Assembly (NCBI GenBank): GCA_922989275.2
Contig: OV277863.1
Coordinates: forward strand, 51,318,999-51,382,998
Reading direction: 5' to 3'
Origin: Gari tellinella
Taxonomy: Eukaryota; Mollusca; Bivalvia; Cardiida; Psammobiidae
DNA length: 64,000 nucleotides
The notes below the pieces were generated by a model. It was given only the letters and a program-made list of their open reading frames with translations. It searched no databases and had not been told where the DNA came from. The position numbers and the translations under genes were made by a program. Below, piece after piece: positions 1 through 11,793 of this stretch (its first letter is position 1; every line of letters begins with the position of its first letter).

Positions 1-135
1 CATCAAAGACGGATAACTCTTGACAAAGGGTTCTATTGCACCCAAACTTCAACTTATGGAAGAACTTACAGTAAATTTATACACTGTGAGCAAGTCAGTT
101 TAAAGTGCGTTTAAAGAGTGTATAAATTGATAAAG

Positions 136-870
136 ATGGCGTTTTCTAACATTTTTACTGAAGAAATGGAATCAAATGATGTGCATAACTGCTTGAAACC
201 AGTCATGGGACAACTAAAAAAATTGGACAAACAAGATTCCAGAGAACACATCACCGTAACCAAAAGAATGTGATGGCTGGTCAAATTATGTGAAATCTAC
301 TCAATAGTTTTGGAAAGTCTTCAAGCTAGCAGCCATTAGGTTGATAACGGAGATGTTCTGTCACATGAATTGACACCTGTTCCAACAGCACTGTTTGGTA
401 ATCATAATGATATGACAGTAACACAAATTGATAAAGCAACTGAGGAAAACAGTTCAAGATAGCAATTTCTGACAGAAAATTAGGAACAGTAGACAGTCAC
501 CACAGCCGGATTGATATTGTTATTATTGGTTATGACATACCCCACAAAGGCTCTGTGCAGAACTTCATCGCCAACATTTGAGGAGAACATCAAAACCACC
601 AACCTGCCTTCCTTTTAGTTCTTTGCAGCGGGCATTATCTCGGTCAAATAAACAGAAAATATTCCTATGACAATTAAGCCCCAGAACCACGATCCGGTAG
701 GAAAGTTTCTTGGGATAAATGCGCTCTTGTAATTAATTGTGCTAAAATAGAATCAGTCAAGAAACAGCTGTTTATTCTGACGTTTGAACTTTTTGAACAT
801 TTTAATATTTCTAAAAGCACCACTGGAAACGTTGTTTTTTCTGATTATTAGACATAATTTCACAACAGTA
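136..870 (+). pseudogene. degenerate protein-coding remnant
   Basis: An ATG at 136 in good context (AAAGATGGCG) opens about 45 codons beginning MAFSNIFTEEMESNDVHNCL and ends at a TGA. Further short, protein-like stretches follow in shifting frames to about 870, for example RIDIVIIGYDIPHKGSVQNF near 506-570 and a lysine/isoleucine-rich tail around 720-830. Several stops and at least one frameshift lie between them. The style (charged helix, then a compact hydrophobic/charged segment) would suit ORF1 of a LINE or a gag-like protein, but I do not recognise a family. No terminal repeats are visible. The rest of 1-1355 shows nothing I can identify. Confidence 0.25.
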
Positions 871-1355
871 CATAAAGCCATGGTAAAGTTATAGGTATTT
901 GAAGAAATGCACCTAAACAGACCCGGGCACGGTCTGACAATAAAGCGACGTCAAAATGAAGTCAAGTGTTATTTACAACAAATTAGAGGTTTATTATTTT
1001 TCAAGGTAACTGCCAGTGAGTTTGATACATGCCTCATGGTGCTTTATCTATTTGTCATATGTGTCTGTATACCCCTGTTTATATAAGTTTGACGCAATAT
1101 TCTTTGATCTGTTTATAAATTCGGTCACTTAGTCAAATTTAATGAATGTCTGCCCTACAGTTCCAAAACGCCCGCATGGTTCGTTCTCTTTCATTGATGT
1201 TTGTCCTTTTTAAAGCGTCCATGCCATTTCAAAATAAGTGCCATACAACAAGTTAATTTCATCTTAGTTTTCCAAATCAAATTCAAAGTCTCTGTAGGTG
1301 ATTTCCTTAATTAAACACACACTTTTATCAACACTCTTGTTTCGACGTCGCTATG

Positions 1356-2012
1356 AATGCTGAAGTTTAGAGTAGTTCCAACGTCATTAGGTAGCCATTT
1401 TAGCCGCCATTTTGAATAAAAGGAATTGCTGAAGGGTGATAAGATGCTATCACCCGTAACATTATTAAAACATTAATTGTCCTTTCAATAATAACTCTCA
1501 TTATGGTGAGGTCAAAACAGTTAAAACAGAAACAATAAATGCTGCTTTCTGGACTGTTTTGCTTAAAAGCATTTCGGTAGCCATTTTTGCCGCCATCCTG
1601 AATATGCAGAAATGCTCATAGGTGACAAGATGTCATCCGTTACAGTTCAATAAAATGTATAATCTTTTCACTAACATCTATTATTATGGTGGGGTCAATT
1701 CAGTTAAGAAAACCAAACCAAGAATGCTGAAGTTTAGAGTAGTTTGTTTCAACGCATTTAGGTTGCAATTTTTGCCGTCATTTTGAATATACTGAAATGC
1801 CCAAGAGTGACAAGATGTCATCCGTAACAGTTTCAAAACATGAAACGTCTTTTGAATAATTACTATCATTATGGTGAGGTCAATCAGTTAAAAAAAGGAA
1901 AAATAAAGGCTGGTTTTTGGACTATTTTGTTTAAAAAGACTTTCGGCAGCCATTTTGGTTGCCATCTTGAATAAACGAAAATGCTCTAGATTGCAAAGTG
2001 GCACCCGGTCGA
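1356..2012. repeat. diverged tandem satellite, four ~180 bp monomers in two dimers
   Basis: Four diverged monomers of about 180 bp run head to tail. Each carries a block like GTAGCCATTTTNGCCGCCAT near its start and a later block like ATTATGGTGAGGTCAA. Monomers 1 and 3 start AATGCTGAAGTTTAGAGTAG (1356 and 1723), while 2 and 4 start with GGACT(G/A)TTTTG-type text (about 1550 and 1918). The higher-order unit is therefore a dimer of 367 bp. Confidence 0.75.
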
Positions 2013-3071
2013 TTTTCAATAAGTAACATATGCTGAAGTAGAATCAGTCGAGAGAAAAAACTTTTCGGCATTTCAAGGTCCAGTCAACCCTCTGCCGTAC
2101 TATTTGTTTCGACGATTTTGCCGGAAAACAATTTTTTTTCTTGTCACGTGCCTATTGTAATGTCGAATAACAGGGTACCTGAAAACCTTTTTGTTATTAC
2201 GATGTTAGTTGGTCACATGACCGATGTTATTATGTCAATTGGACACATGACCTGCAGCCGTAACTTCTTTTTCCATCGATACGCTTGTATTTTCCCACCG
2301 TTAACGGTGACGACGGTTATTTGACCTATTCATTGCAAACAAAATGTCGGAGTGCCAGACATCAGTCGCTTGCAGATAAATTGTCAACCTTGTAGAAGGG
2401 GTGAACAACATTCGATTTGTTTGCAAATAAGGTTTTCAAAGATGTCCGGATGTGACGTCACTGACGTCAACTAAATAATAGCGCGCTTTTCTCGAGTTAC
2501 ACCGAAAATCTTTGAACGAAAATGAATCTAACGTCAAAAAGTGCATTGCTTATAAAATGCCAGCTTTGAAGAAAGTAGTATCTATTATGTATTGCTGTCG
2601 TGACAAGGATAAAGCCTTAGGCTCACCAGATATATTCATCGCCTTACCAGATTACATCTTTCATTCAATGCTAGGAACCAAACATTTTCTACAAAGACCA
2701 CAATTCCAAAGTAATAACGAAATATCGCGGTATGTTATTTTTTGTTTTATTATCATGTTTTGTCGAAAAGTCGAGCTATTATCGCCTTGTCGCCTCCCTG
2801 TCGCTTACGTTATTTCATTGAAATTTAGGTTATAGTTTTGTAATACCGCATTGTTCAATTACTATCTTAGGTAGTCTATTCGTTTGATGATTGGAACTCT
2901 TTTTCAGTATTCAGAGCAATTTACATGGTAATTCACTTTTGTTTTAAAGGTACGGTATACATTAAATTGAATAATGCGATCAACTTATACCACTTTACAC
3001 TACACTGCTTTCAGAGCATACCTAATGGCTAACTTACATGACACCTTATTCCAGTTATATATCGAATATAA
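2013..3071. other. gene-free stretch without recognised elements
   Basis: Short open frames occur on + (2118-2324 and 2512-2835) but have no start context, splice sites or family resemblance. The text TGACGTCACTGACGTCA at 2452-2468 holds two overlapping CRE-like TGACGTCA words that could be a regulatory site; no gene next to it was found. Confidence 0.3.
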
Positions 3072-3217
3072 AAAAGCAAAGGAACGGAAGAAAACGTCGG
3101 ACGGACGACGCCGAATACAGTGCGATCACAATACCTCACCTTGGCATTTCTTGCCAGGTGACCTCAAAAATCGTCAACCATATTTATACAACCATATAGC
3201 ACAAGTGCACAATCCTG

Positions 3218-3456
3218 GGCCCGTTTCATAAAACTTCTTACGACAAATGTTGTCGTAAGTCAGATTATAAAAGTCTCAATAATTATTTATTTCTCCATCT
3301 AATCCTGTCTTGTGACATCTTTTTGGAATCGTCTTGAAAAGACGATTCCAAAAATATGTTACAAGACAGGATTTGATAGAGAAATCACAATTTAAAAGTA
3401 TTTTAAAGTTTTGACTTACGACAACATTTGTCGTAAAAAGTTTTATGAAACGGGCC
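3218..3456. mobile_element. palindromic MITE, family D/P copy 1
   Basis: Terminal inverted repeats GGCCCGTTTCATAAAACTT and AAGTTTTATGAAACGGGCC bracket further inner inverted repeats (TTACGACAAATGTTGTCGTAA at the left, GGAATCGTCTTGAAAAGACG in the middle). There is no coding capacity. It lies inside the tandem duplication. Confidence 0.8.
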
Positions 3457-3657
3457 CCAGTTTAGCACAATACTAATAAGCCGTGCCATGGCAAAACCTG
3501 CCTTGAAAAGAAAAGCAAAGGAACGGAAGAAAACGTCGGACGGACGACGCCGAATACAGTGCGATCACAATACCTCACCTTGGCATATCTTGCCAGGTGA
3601 CCTCAAAAATCGTCAACTATATTTATACAACCATATAGCACAAGTGCACAATCCTGG

Positions 3658-3880
3658 GGCCCGTTTCATAAAACTTCGTAAGTCAGATTATAAAAGTCTC
3701 AATAATTATTTATTTCTCCATCTAATCCTGTCTTGTGACATTTTTTTGGAATCGTCTTGAAAAGACAATTCCGAAATTATGTCACAAGACAGGATTTGAT
3801 TAGAGAAATCACAATTTAAATGTATTTTAAAGTTTAGACTTACGACAACATTTGTCGTAAGAAGTTTTATGAATCGGGCC
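3658..3880. mobile_element. palindromic MITE, family D/P copy 2
   Basis: Same ends and central hairpin as the copy at 3218. It lacks the inner TTACGACAAATGTTG segment on its left arm, so the copies diverged by a small deletion after the duplication. Confidence 0.8.
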
Positions 3881-4420
3881 CCAGTTTAGCAAAATACTAA
3901 TAAGCCGTGCCATGGCAAAACCTGCCTTATTGCATTGCACCATTGCACCGACCAAGCACGTTGCCATCACAGGCTCTGCGTCTGAGTTGGGTCAACACTG
4001 CAAGATACCGTGTAATATAACACTGCTCAGTACAATGCTTTAGATGATTTGGGGTGACAAACAGGGTTGACCATGGACAGCCGCTGCGTCTTTGACGTGA
4101 TGGCTGACCTTGATCTACACCGTTTGCAATACAAGGCATATTCTGTCGTTGCACGACTCAAATATGAGAGAAAAAGGGTTGGGCACAAGTTCTGCCAACA
4201 TTAGTTACGTCCTTCCCCTCTAGCTGTCATTATTACGGCGTACAAACCCTTCGTATACAGTCGTTGACATAATATCGTTTGCTTAAATTCTTGTCTGTTA
4301 TACTTATACCTTTTGGAATTTTAGGCGCTATTAACTTATTAGTAAGAAATATTTATTTAAGTATCAAACAGTTTAGAGCCGCGTTAGGCGGCGCCTGATT
4401 TGGATCCAAACTGTTTGCAT

Positions 4421-5272
4421 GTGTAAGTATTATAGAGCTCACACAATCAAATATACGAATAGACATAACCGACAGCCACAACATGTTATAAGTGTAAGTA
4501 TTATAGAGCTCACACAATCAAATATACGAATAGACATAACCGACAGCCACAACATATTATAAGTGTAAGTATTATAGAGCTCACACAATCAAATATACGA
4601 ATAGACATAACCGACAGCCACAACATATTATAAGTGTAAGTATTATAGAGCTCGCACAATCAAATATACGAATAGACATAACCGACAGCCACAACATATT
4701 ATAAGTGTAAGTATTATAGAGCTCACACAATCAAATATACGAATAGACATAACCGACAGCCACAACATATTATAAGTGTAAGTATTATAGAGCTCACACA
4801 ATCAAATATACGAATAGACATAACCGACAGCCACAACATATTATAAGTGTAAGTATTATAGAGCTCGCACAATCAAATATACGAATAGACATAACCGACA
4901 GCCACAACATATTATAAGTGTAAGTATTATAGAGCTCACACAATCAAATATACGAATAGACATAACCGACAGCCACAACATATTATAAGTGTAAGTATTA
5001 TAGAGCTCACACAATCAAATATACGAATAGACATAACCGACAGCCACAACATATTATAAGTGTAAGTATTATAGAGCTCACACAATCAAATATACGAATA
5101 GACATAACCGACAGCCACAACATATTATAAGTGTAAGTATTATAGAGCTCACACAATCAAATATACGAATAGACATAACCGACAGCCACAACATATTATA
5201 AGTGTAAGTATTATATAGCTCACACAATCAAATATAAGAATAGACATAACCGACAGCCACAACATATTATAA
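4421..5272. repeat. twelve tandem copies of a 71 bp unit
   Basis: The unit starts GTGTAAGTATTATAGAGCTC and ends ACATATTATAA. The span is 852 bp, exactly 12 x 71, with no indels. Variants: unit 1 has ACATGTTATA, units 4 (4634) and 7 (4847) read GAGCTCGCAC instead of GAGCTCACAC, and unit 12 (5202) has two extra substitutions. The array abuts a free-standing hairpin half-module ending ATCCAAACTGTTTGC at about 4418. Confidence 0.95.
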
Positions 5273-6889
5273 AGCATAACCTATTTGTAGAGTGTGAGAT
5301 AAAATAAGATGTATATATTGATCATTTTTATAAGATAAAATTAACTCCAAAACCGCCATAATGCTTTCTTCTTAAAGTTCGTCTACTTTTTCGATTCAAA
5401 CGGTCGAAACTCAGTATCTGACAGTATTACAAAATATTCGAAATGCTACGCTTAGTTATGAAGTATTTATGCTGTCCCAATTAACATGTTAATGTGCAAA
5501 TTTTGGCGTCCATTGTAAACAGTTATAGACTAGAACGATCGCTGGACAGCCCGACGTCTGATCAGTGTCAATATTGTTTGTTATATTCAGATTAAAACTA
5601 ATCGGAAAACATTTTCAAAACTAATTCCATAAAGTTGAACTATTTTCTTCAGTGGGGAAACAAATTTAAGACGTTAAAAAGTGTATTTAAAGGGTAATGG
5701 GTTAAACTGAAAATAACATCACCTCTGCCCACTGTAATGTAATGCGCCTGGCGTTGAAGTGGCTAATCTATAATGCAATTAAATCTTCACTTAAGGATTA
5801 TCTGGAATGTGTGCGGTAGAAGGATTTCCACTCCTGTAATGTTATAGGCAGAACTTTTTGTGTACATGTATGAACGCAGACCCTTTACCTGTTATCCCAT
5901 ATCCTATTTATAATTTAGATGATAGTTGTCCACCTTAAAGCAGGTTGTAAGTAAAACAGATTGTGCTTTGAATTGCATTCTGCTTTACTTTCAGCCTACT
6001 TTAAACTACCATATGTTTGCTAAGTCCTCCATATTCAGGACTGTATACAGATTGAAAATATTGTCTTCAATGGAGGGGTATATTAGAGGCGGAAAATGGT
6101 TAAAACGCTGAATTCACAAATGAACTCGTACATATTTTTGTGATTTGTAACTAATCTCTATTTGTATTTGAGGGTTTGTATGCGCAATCTTTTAACGTTT
6201 AACAAGCATAGCACACCAGAATCAAAGGGCTTTTTCCGACCTAGGTCTCAACAATTTGTAAATTATTTTATATGTTCGCTCTGCACGCTGCATGGGTTAA
6301 TGTTGTATAAAATAAAAGTAAATTTTGTGCTTTAAAAATTATCAGCTTTTAATGAAATAAAAAGTATATAAAGAAGATTTCTATCATTTTGTTGTTTGTT
6401 GAAAATGAAATGAAAATCGTACAATATCAGTTCTTATAGTCTTTACAGAAGATAGATAGATATATATATTATATATAGCAGCACTGTAAGAGTAACTTAT
6501 ATCTCAACCATATATAGATAGATAGATATATATTGTTTTCGGTAAAAAGTGTACATAGCATGGCAAAGCATAATTAAAGCAATCATATAAGAGCCATGTA
6601 ATGCGCACTAGAAACCAAGGATTTCACAAAAAGGGGAAAAAAGATCGGACCTCTTTCTTCACAGTTTGTATACCTAATGTAGAATAAAAGTGTGTAAAAT
6701 ACGTTTCTGAAATGTTCGTAATATTCATCATGAACAAGCATTTTCTATTTTAAATGTTGGGTTTTTGGAGTCAACGGTTCATTTTCAGATGTCCTTTAAG
6801 TCACATTGCCCTAGCAACGATCGGATCCAAGTATTTTCTTAGAACAGACGAACGAGTACAGCACCCTGGCATGCGGACGTGCCTTATAG
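5273..6889. other. gene-free stretch with a degraded family B MITE
   Basis: At about 5884-6106 a decayed family B MITE is visible: CCTTAAAGCAGGTTGTAAGT opens its central hairpin and CCTACTTTAA closes it, and the remnant ends AAATGGTTAAA. Around 6460-6530 there are GATA/TATA microsatellite runs. Nothing else is recognised. Confidence 0.5.
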
Positions 6890-7190
6890 AAATGTCTGAC
6901 ATGGCACGTGTTTTTGTCACTATAAAAATAGAGCAAGTTTTTCGTGATACATCTGAGTCGTATAACAACATTCTTACCTACCCCGCTCCTCTCTCGGGTA
7001 AATTATCATAAATGAAAGACGTGGCATGACGTCATGTATTCAATTTGTGTTAAATTTCTAACTTTATTCTTATAACCCGTACATACCAAGCATATTTTAA
7101 CCAGCCATGTTGCCAGTCATTTTCCCCATTGTTTTGTTTTGTTTCATGTGGTGTGAGTTCTGTACCTGATAATGGATTAAAAATATGCGT
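6890..7190 (+). promoter_or_regulatory. TATA-bearing block, paralogue of the block at 39180-39460
   Basis: GTCACTATAAAAATAGAGCA near 6915 holds a canonical TATA box, followed by CTACCCCGCTCCTC and later TTGTTTCATGTGGTGTGAG. The same order of words occurs in inverse orientation at 39460-39180, where a small ORF lies downstream. Here no downstream coding exon was found, so this is probably an orphan duplicate of a promoter and first exon. Confidence 0.45.
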
Positions 7191-10100
7191 TGCAGGCACG
7201 TAGGAAGAAAAGGGTATTGGGGCACACTCTTCTTTTGGCACTCTCCATTGGTGGGCACACACTTCATTTAGCGGCGGATCGACCAAAATTTTGTCTATCG
7301 AAACACTGAAAACGTTTTTTAATTTGTTTTGGATTGTGCGCTAAAATGTGTGAAACAAAACAACGTCTAAAATGCGTTTTGTGGAGTATATCTAAACAAA
7401 TTGTTTGGTTACTATTATTGGCAAAATTATTCGGTCTAAATTTGTTTAGTCGATTTATCAGAGAATATTGTCAACCAATTAATGATTAATCGGTATTTCC
7501 AACACTAAAAGAATATTTTAAATTTATATACTTATACTTATATAAAGTTATACATGTATACTTATTTTATGTACTCCGTTACTCTATATCTTGTTTCTTG
7601 TTTTAACGATAGGTGACCACGTTAAGCAAGTTTTAATTAAAGCAGAGTGTGCCTGAAGACTCTCAGCCCGATTTAAGCTACATTGTACACTCTTCAAGGA
7701 TACATAAACTGTTTTAAGCAAATATTTTCAGATAAGTATTCTGTTCAGTGAACATTTATTATATAGCTGTTTCAGTTCTAAAGACAAGTGAATGATGTTT
7801 AACCATTTCATGATCAAAAAATGCGGTGTTTACACTGTTTGCTGACAGTAATTACAATTTAAAACAAAAACGAACATGAATATTTAGACAAGGCATCCCA
7901 TGCATCAAACATAGACTCATTCACTTTATATAAGCATGGAAACATCATCTTGGCGCAAATGGGTTAAGGGAGACAAGTAAACCTGAACACTTCTTCGTGA
8001 GTCAGTTTTATTAAGACACTTGGTTTAAATTTGATATTGTTTGTTTTCATTACTTTTGGCAAGCTGTGAATGGCTGTATTAATTGCATACCCCATGAAAA
8101 AAAGGAATAAACATTGCCGGGACAATGTTCTCTGAGTCCAACTGTTCGTTCACAAATGCTACATGTAGCGGAACGCCAAATTATATGCTTTGCGATGACC
8201 TCCGCATAAACAACGTCACGTTTTAGCGTTAACTATAGCGGCGAGACTGCAACCTACAGCTTAAAAAATGATAAATAATGAGCAATCATGTTATATTCTC
8301 TGTCTATTGTTTTTTTTACATTCATTAGTGATGTTAAATCATAGAAAAAATTATTATTTTTTTATTTCATTGAGATATAACAAAAAACCCTGGTCACGTA
8401 TAATTCGTTAACAAGGTAGAACTCTTAGTCGACGAATACTAGTGCTGTTGTCGTCGACTATTATTAGATGATTTGATTAATCAGCCCATCACTAGTGCTA
8501 AATAAGACCTGTCTGATATTTTCAAATTTTTAATGCAGTTTTACAAATGCATTAAGTGAGATATGCAGACAATCCAAAGTGATTGGCTTTGATGTATTTT
8601 GTTTCTCTCAAACTGTCAATAAGTTTCACTTTGGCTCTATAGATAATTGAAGACGACAACGTTCAACTAGACTATATTGCAGCAGAGAAAGGTTTCAATC
8701 TTTCAACACTTAGTAAATCTTGTGGGTTATTACGTTCCCTTGTTGATGTTTCCAGTTACCAAAACATGAACCGGTCTATTTGGAATTCTGGGGAGTTAAT
8801 AAATATTGGCCTAAATTAACAAACAGTGTAGATCCTGATCAATGGGTTACCATAGAAGCCCTCTGATCTTGGTCTATACAGTCCACAATGTTATGAGTAT
8901 ATTTTAAACAGGCCCATGGTGTTGAAAGAGTTAACTAAAACACATAGGTCATTTTTTCGCTTAAAACTTTGAACTCTTAGCATGGGTGTATAACCGTCCT
9001 TGAAAACAGCGTAACTGCGAAAAGAACAATTGTCATATTCAAACGGCGTAAACTCTGATCAGTGTCTGTACTGTTTGCCATTTTGCAATAAATTGGAAAA
9101 CAAAACGTTTAAAGTAAACATGGACTACACTAAATTGGAGACTGTAATTGTTCATTTTAAGTTTCATATTCAACGCAGATAATTATGTATCTGTATTTCT
9201 GCCAAGCCTTATTAGCCGCCATATTCTGAGTTCATCGGATTCTTTGGAAAAGAAATAATTATAAAACATTTGTACCAACTATGTTACAACGCCTTCGAGA
9301 TGTAGATCAGGCTATAGTATCTACATATCAGATGTCTGACTGGGTGACAGTAAAATTGTCGACTTTCTGGAAAATACTGTCAACCGAGGCGAAACCGATG
9401 TTGAAAGTATTTTTCCGAAAGTTTACAATTTTAAAGTCACCCTGTCAGACATGTGATATTTATTTTATTTTACCGAAATCCTGGGCTCTAACCAGGTAAT
9501 CTAGAACTTACCTAAAGCTTGCTTGAATCATTAATGTTACTAGATCCGCATACTATTCATGATGAAATTCACTGGTTAAAAAAATATTTGAATTTTGAGG
9601 AATTATACAAACTCTATATAAATAACGTGCATTGATTATAATATACCCGTCATGTAAAGGTTCCTCTGTTCGGATCTGACTGTTTATTTGCATCATTTAG
9701 TTAACTTAACATTTCAAACCGCTTCACGTTGTAGATCCAAGTTTTAACGTTATCTGAAATGACGCTTTGGCGCAATAAAATGGATTTGACGTCATTTTCG
9801 GTTTGACGCCATTTACGACATTCGAATACCTGTGGTAACGGGAGAGAGTAATTCTAAGACAGTTATTTATTCCCGCTGAGTCTGACAGCATTTTAATATC
9901 ACGGTGGCCTATGGGAGATTAACATTGTAAATGAAATTGAGGTATAATGATATAATCTATCTATTTACCAGAACAACGATAATCTTAACTTACAAGTTCA
10001 CTAGCAGTGCACCGTTATGTTTACTATTTGTTGTATATTCCTTTATCTCAAATGAAGATTTTAGACAATATCTAGAAGCATCCACATAGGTGTCAAACAG

Positions 10101-10723
10101 TTTGGGTCCAGATAAGACACATGGTATCTCATTGTCTGATCAGGGACCAATTTGTTTCAAAACACACGTGCACTAAGGTTAAGGAATGATAGGGTTTACT
10201 TAACTAGAAATACTATTTCTTTGTTCCATACAGATGTTATGACAGGGACATCTGGTGGTAAAGATAATATTGCGTGACAATTATGTGAATATGTTGTCTT
10301 TTTTTAAGCCACCACCTACTACCGACAACAACAGATAAAGTCAATTATGAATCATACGAAGGTGCATATGGTATTCATTTAGACGGAAATGCATTAAGCC
10401 TGTACCCCAAAGCCTGTTCCTATAATTGAAGATAGGTGATTCTTAAGGCGCATTCTGCTTTACAGTCAACTTTGCTTTAAGTTATCATCCGCTAGGATAT
10501 AGTCACTTTTTCTTATGATACATGTTCATGACTGTATAAATTGGAACTATTTTTGTCAATGGAGGAATAATCAAATTCGCTTAAAGACGCTTCTGTGGGG
10601 GATATGTCTAATGCAGGTTAGACGAAAAGTAGTATAAGCTTCTGTTGTAGATTTCTGTATTACCGTTGTACTTCATTTGTGCTTTGAAACTGTGATCCTT
10701 CTTCCTTCTTCTGTAGCTTATCA
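7191..10723. other. gene-free stretch with old transposon remnants
   Basis: AATGATTAATCGGTATTTCC at about 7479 and GATTAATCAGCCCATCACTA at about 8475 are hAT-type end sequences, and a CGACGAATACTAGTGC-type inverted repeat lies around 8430-8455. Degraded hairpin modules occur near 7640-7710 (family B/F type) and 8815-8890 (family E type), and a partial family B MITE lies at about 10400-10603. No credible coding exon is seen. Confidence 0.35.
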
Positions 10724-10725
10724 TA

Positions 10726-11791
10726 CGAGGGGTGTTCCTTAAATAATGTATGTGCTTTATTTCGCGGAAATCGTGCAAGTTATGCACAAAACCCACCTCG
10801 TGTCGATTGAGTGATCACTGGCTCGTGACACAGGTAAATATCTCGTCCACACGTTCACTGGCTTCGGTACAGTGTACATCGTTTCATAGCCTATTCGTTA
10901 GACTACATGTACGACCAAAGGTAACATAGAAAAAAATCCGAAATATCCTCAAAACTGATGCTCGATTCACCGTATGACAATTGGCTCGAATGACAAACTT
11001 GTCTTTAGCAAGAGTTCATGCAATTTTGAAGAAACACCTAAAAGTTTGAAAGATAAATGCAAGATGGATACCCCATTTGTTAACGGATGAGCAAAAGAAG
11101 ACGCGTGTAAAAATGGCAAAAAAACTTCTCAAAATGTACCCAAAATATAGTAAAAAGGCTTTTGATAATATAGTCACTGGTGATGAGACCTGGGTGTATT
11201 ATTTTGAACCAAAGCGGAAAGTTTCCAACCGAATATGGGCCACTAAAAATGCCAGACGCCCAAGTATTTCCAAACGAATACGAACGGTAAAGAAGGTTTT
11301 GTATGCTATTTTGTCACTAATAAGGGTCCAGCTATTCAAGTCCCGGTGCCAAAATTTAAGAACTACTACAAAAGTCGCCGCCCCAAAACAGAACTTAAGT
11401 ATGTCCGACTTTTGCGTGATAATGCACCCGCTCACAAGGCACGTATTGTGACTGACATTTTGGAGTCAGAGAAGGTTACCGTCCTTCCGCACCCTCCGTA
11501 TTCGCCAGACTTGGCCCCCTGCGACTATTGTCTCTTTCCAAAACTTAAATATCATTTATCTGGAAGGAGATACAATTCGAGAAATACCCTTGGATCTGCT
11601 GTTTATCAGTATCTGATGGGTGTCCCCATTGAAGAGTATGAAAAATGCTTCCAAAAATGGATTGACCGGCTAAAAAGGTGTGTTCTGGCTGGCGGAGAGT
11701 ATTTTGAAGGGCAGGGCAAATTAAAATGAACAAAATCACTTCCGCTATATGAGCACCGATGCAAGTGACATTATTTTTGGAACACCCCTCG
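10726..11791 (+). mobile_element. mariner element, internally deleted
   Basis: Terminal inverted repeats CGAGGGGTGTTCC and GGAACACCCCTCG, extending less perfectly to about 25 bp, are flanked by TA on both sides (10724-10725 and 11792-11793), the mariner target duplication. At 1066 bp it is shorter than an intact mariner (about 1.3 kb). The missing length is in the N-terminal DNA-binding half of the transposase. Confidence 0.9.
10985..11729 (+). pseudogene. mariner transposase remnant (DD34D)
   Basis: Transposase cuts and joins transposon ends through a DDE/D active site. Here, after a degraded helix-turn-helix end (translating like TNLSLARVHAILKKHL near 10990), the frame from 11077 runs LLTDEQKKTRVKMAKKLL to VTGDETWVYYFEPK, which holds the first Asp. 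Around 11300 the frame shifts by one. The second frame carries LLRDNAPAHKA (second Asp) and PHPPYSPDLAPCDY (third Asp), 34 residues apart, diagnostic of mariner. It ends normally at 11729 just inside the 3' inverted repeat. The first ~90 residues are missing or scrambled, so the protein is inactive. No alternative family fits the DD34D spacing. Confidence 0.9.
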
Positions 11792-11793
11792 TA

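Larger units (their letters stand above)
3072..3930. repeat. tandem duplication of ~430 bp
   Basis: The block starting AAAGCAAAGGAACGGAAG at 3075 recurs at 3514 with nearly identical text through GAATACAGTGCGATCACAAT and AAGCCGTGCCATGGCAAAAC (about 3479 and 3902). The two copies are offset by 423-439 bp and each includes one palindromic MITE. A diverged cousin of the block after the second copy (TGGCAAAACC...GGCTCTG) occurs at about 32392-32460. Confidence 0.85.

Noticed and set aside
4421..5272. Regular array resembling a CRISPR
   Set aside because: There are no unique spacers: the whole 71 bp unit repeats, and the genome is animal.
7440..8510. Possible hAT element bounded by ATTAATCGGT and GCCCATCACTA words
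   Set aside because: The two ends are in the same rather than inverted orientation, and no transposase text is seen between them.
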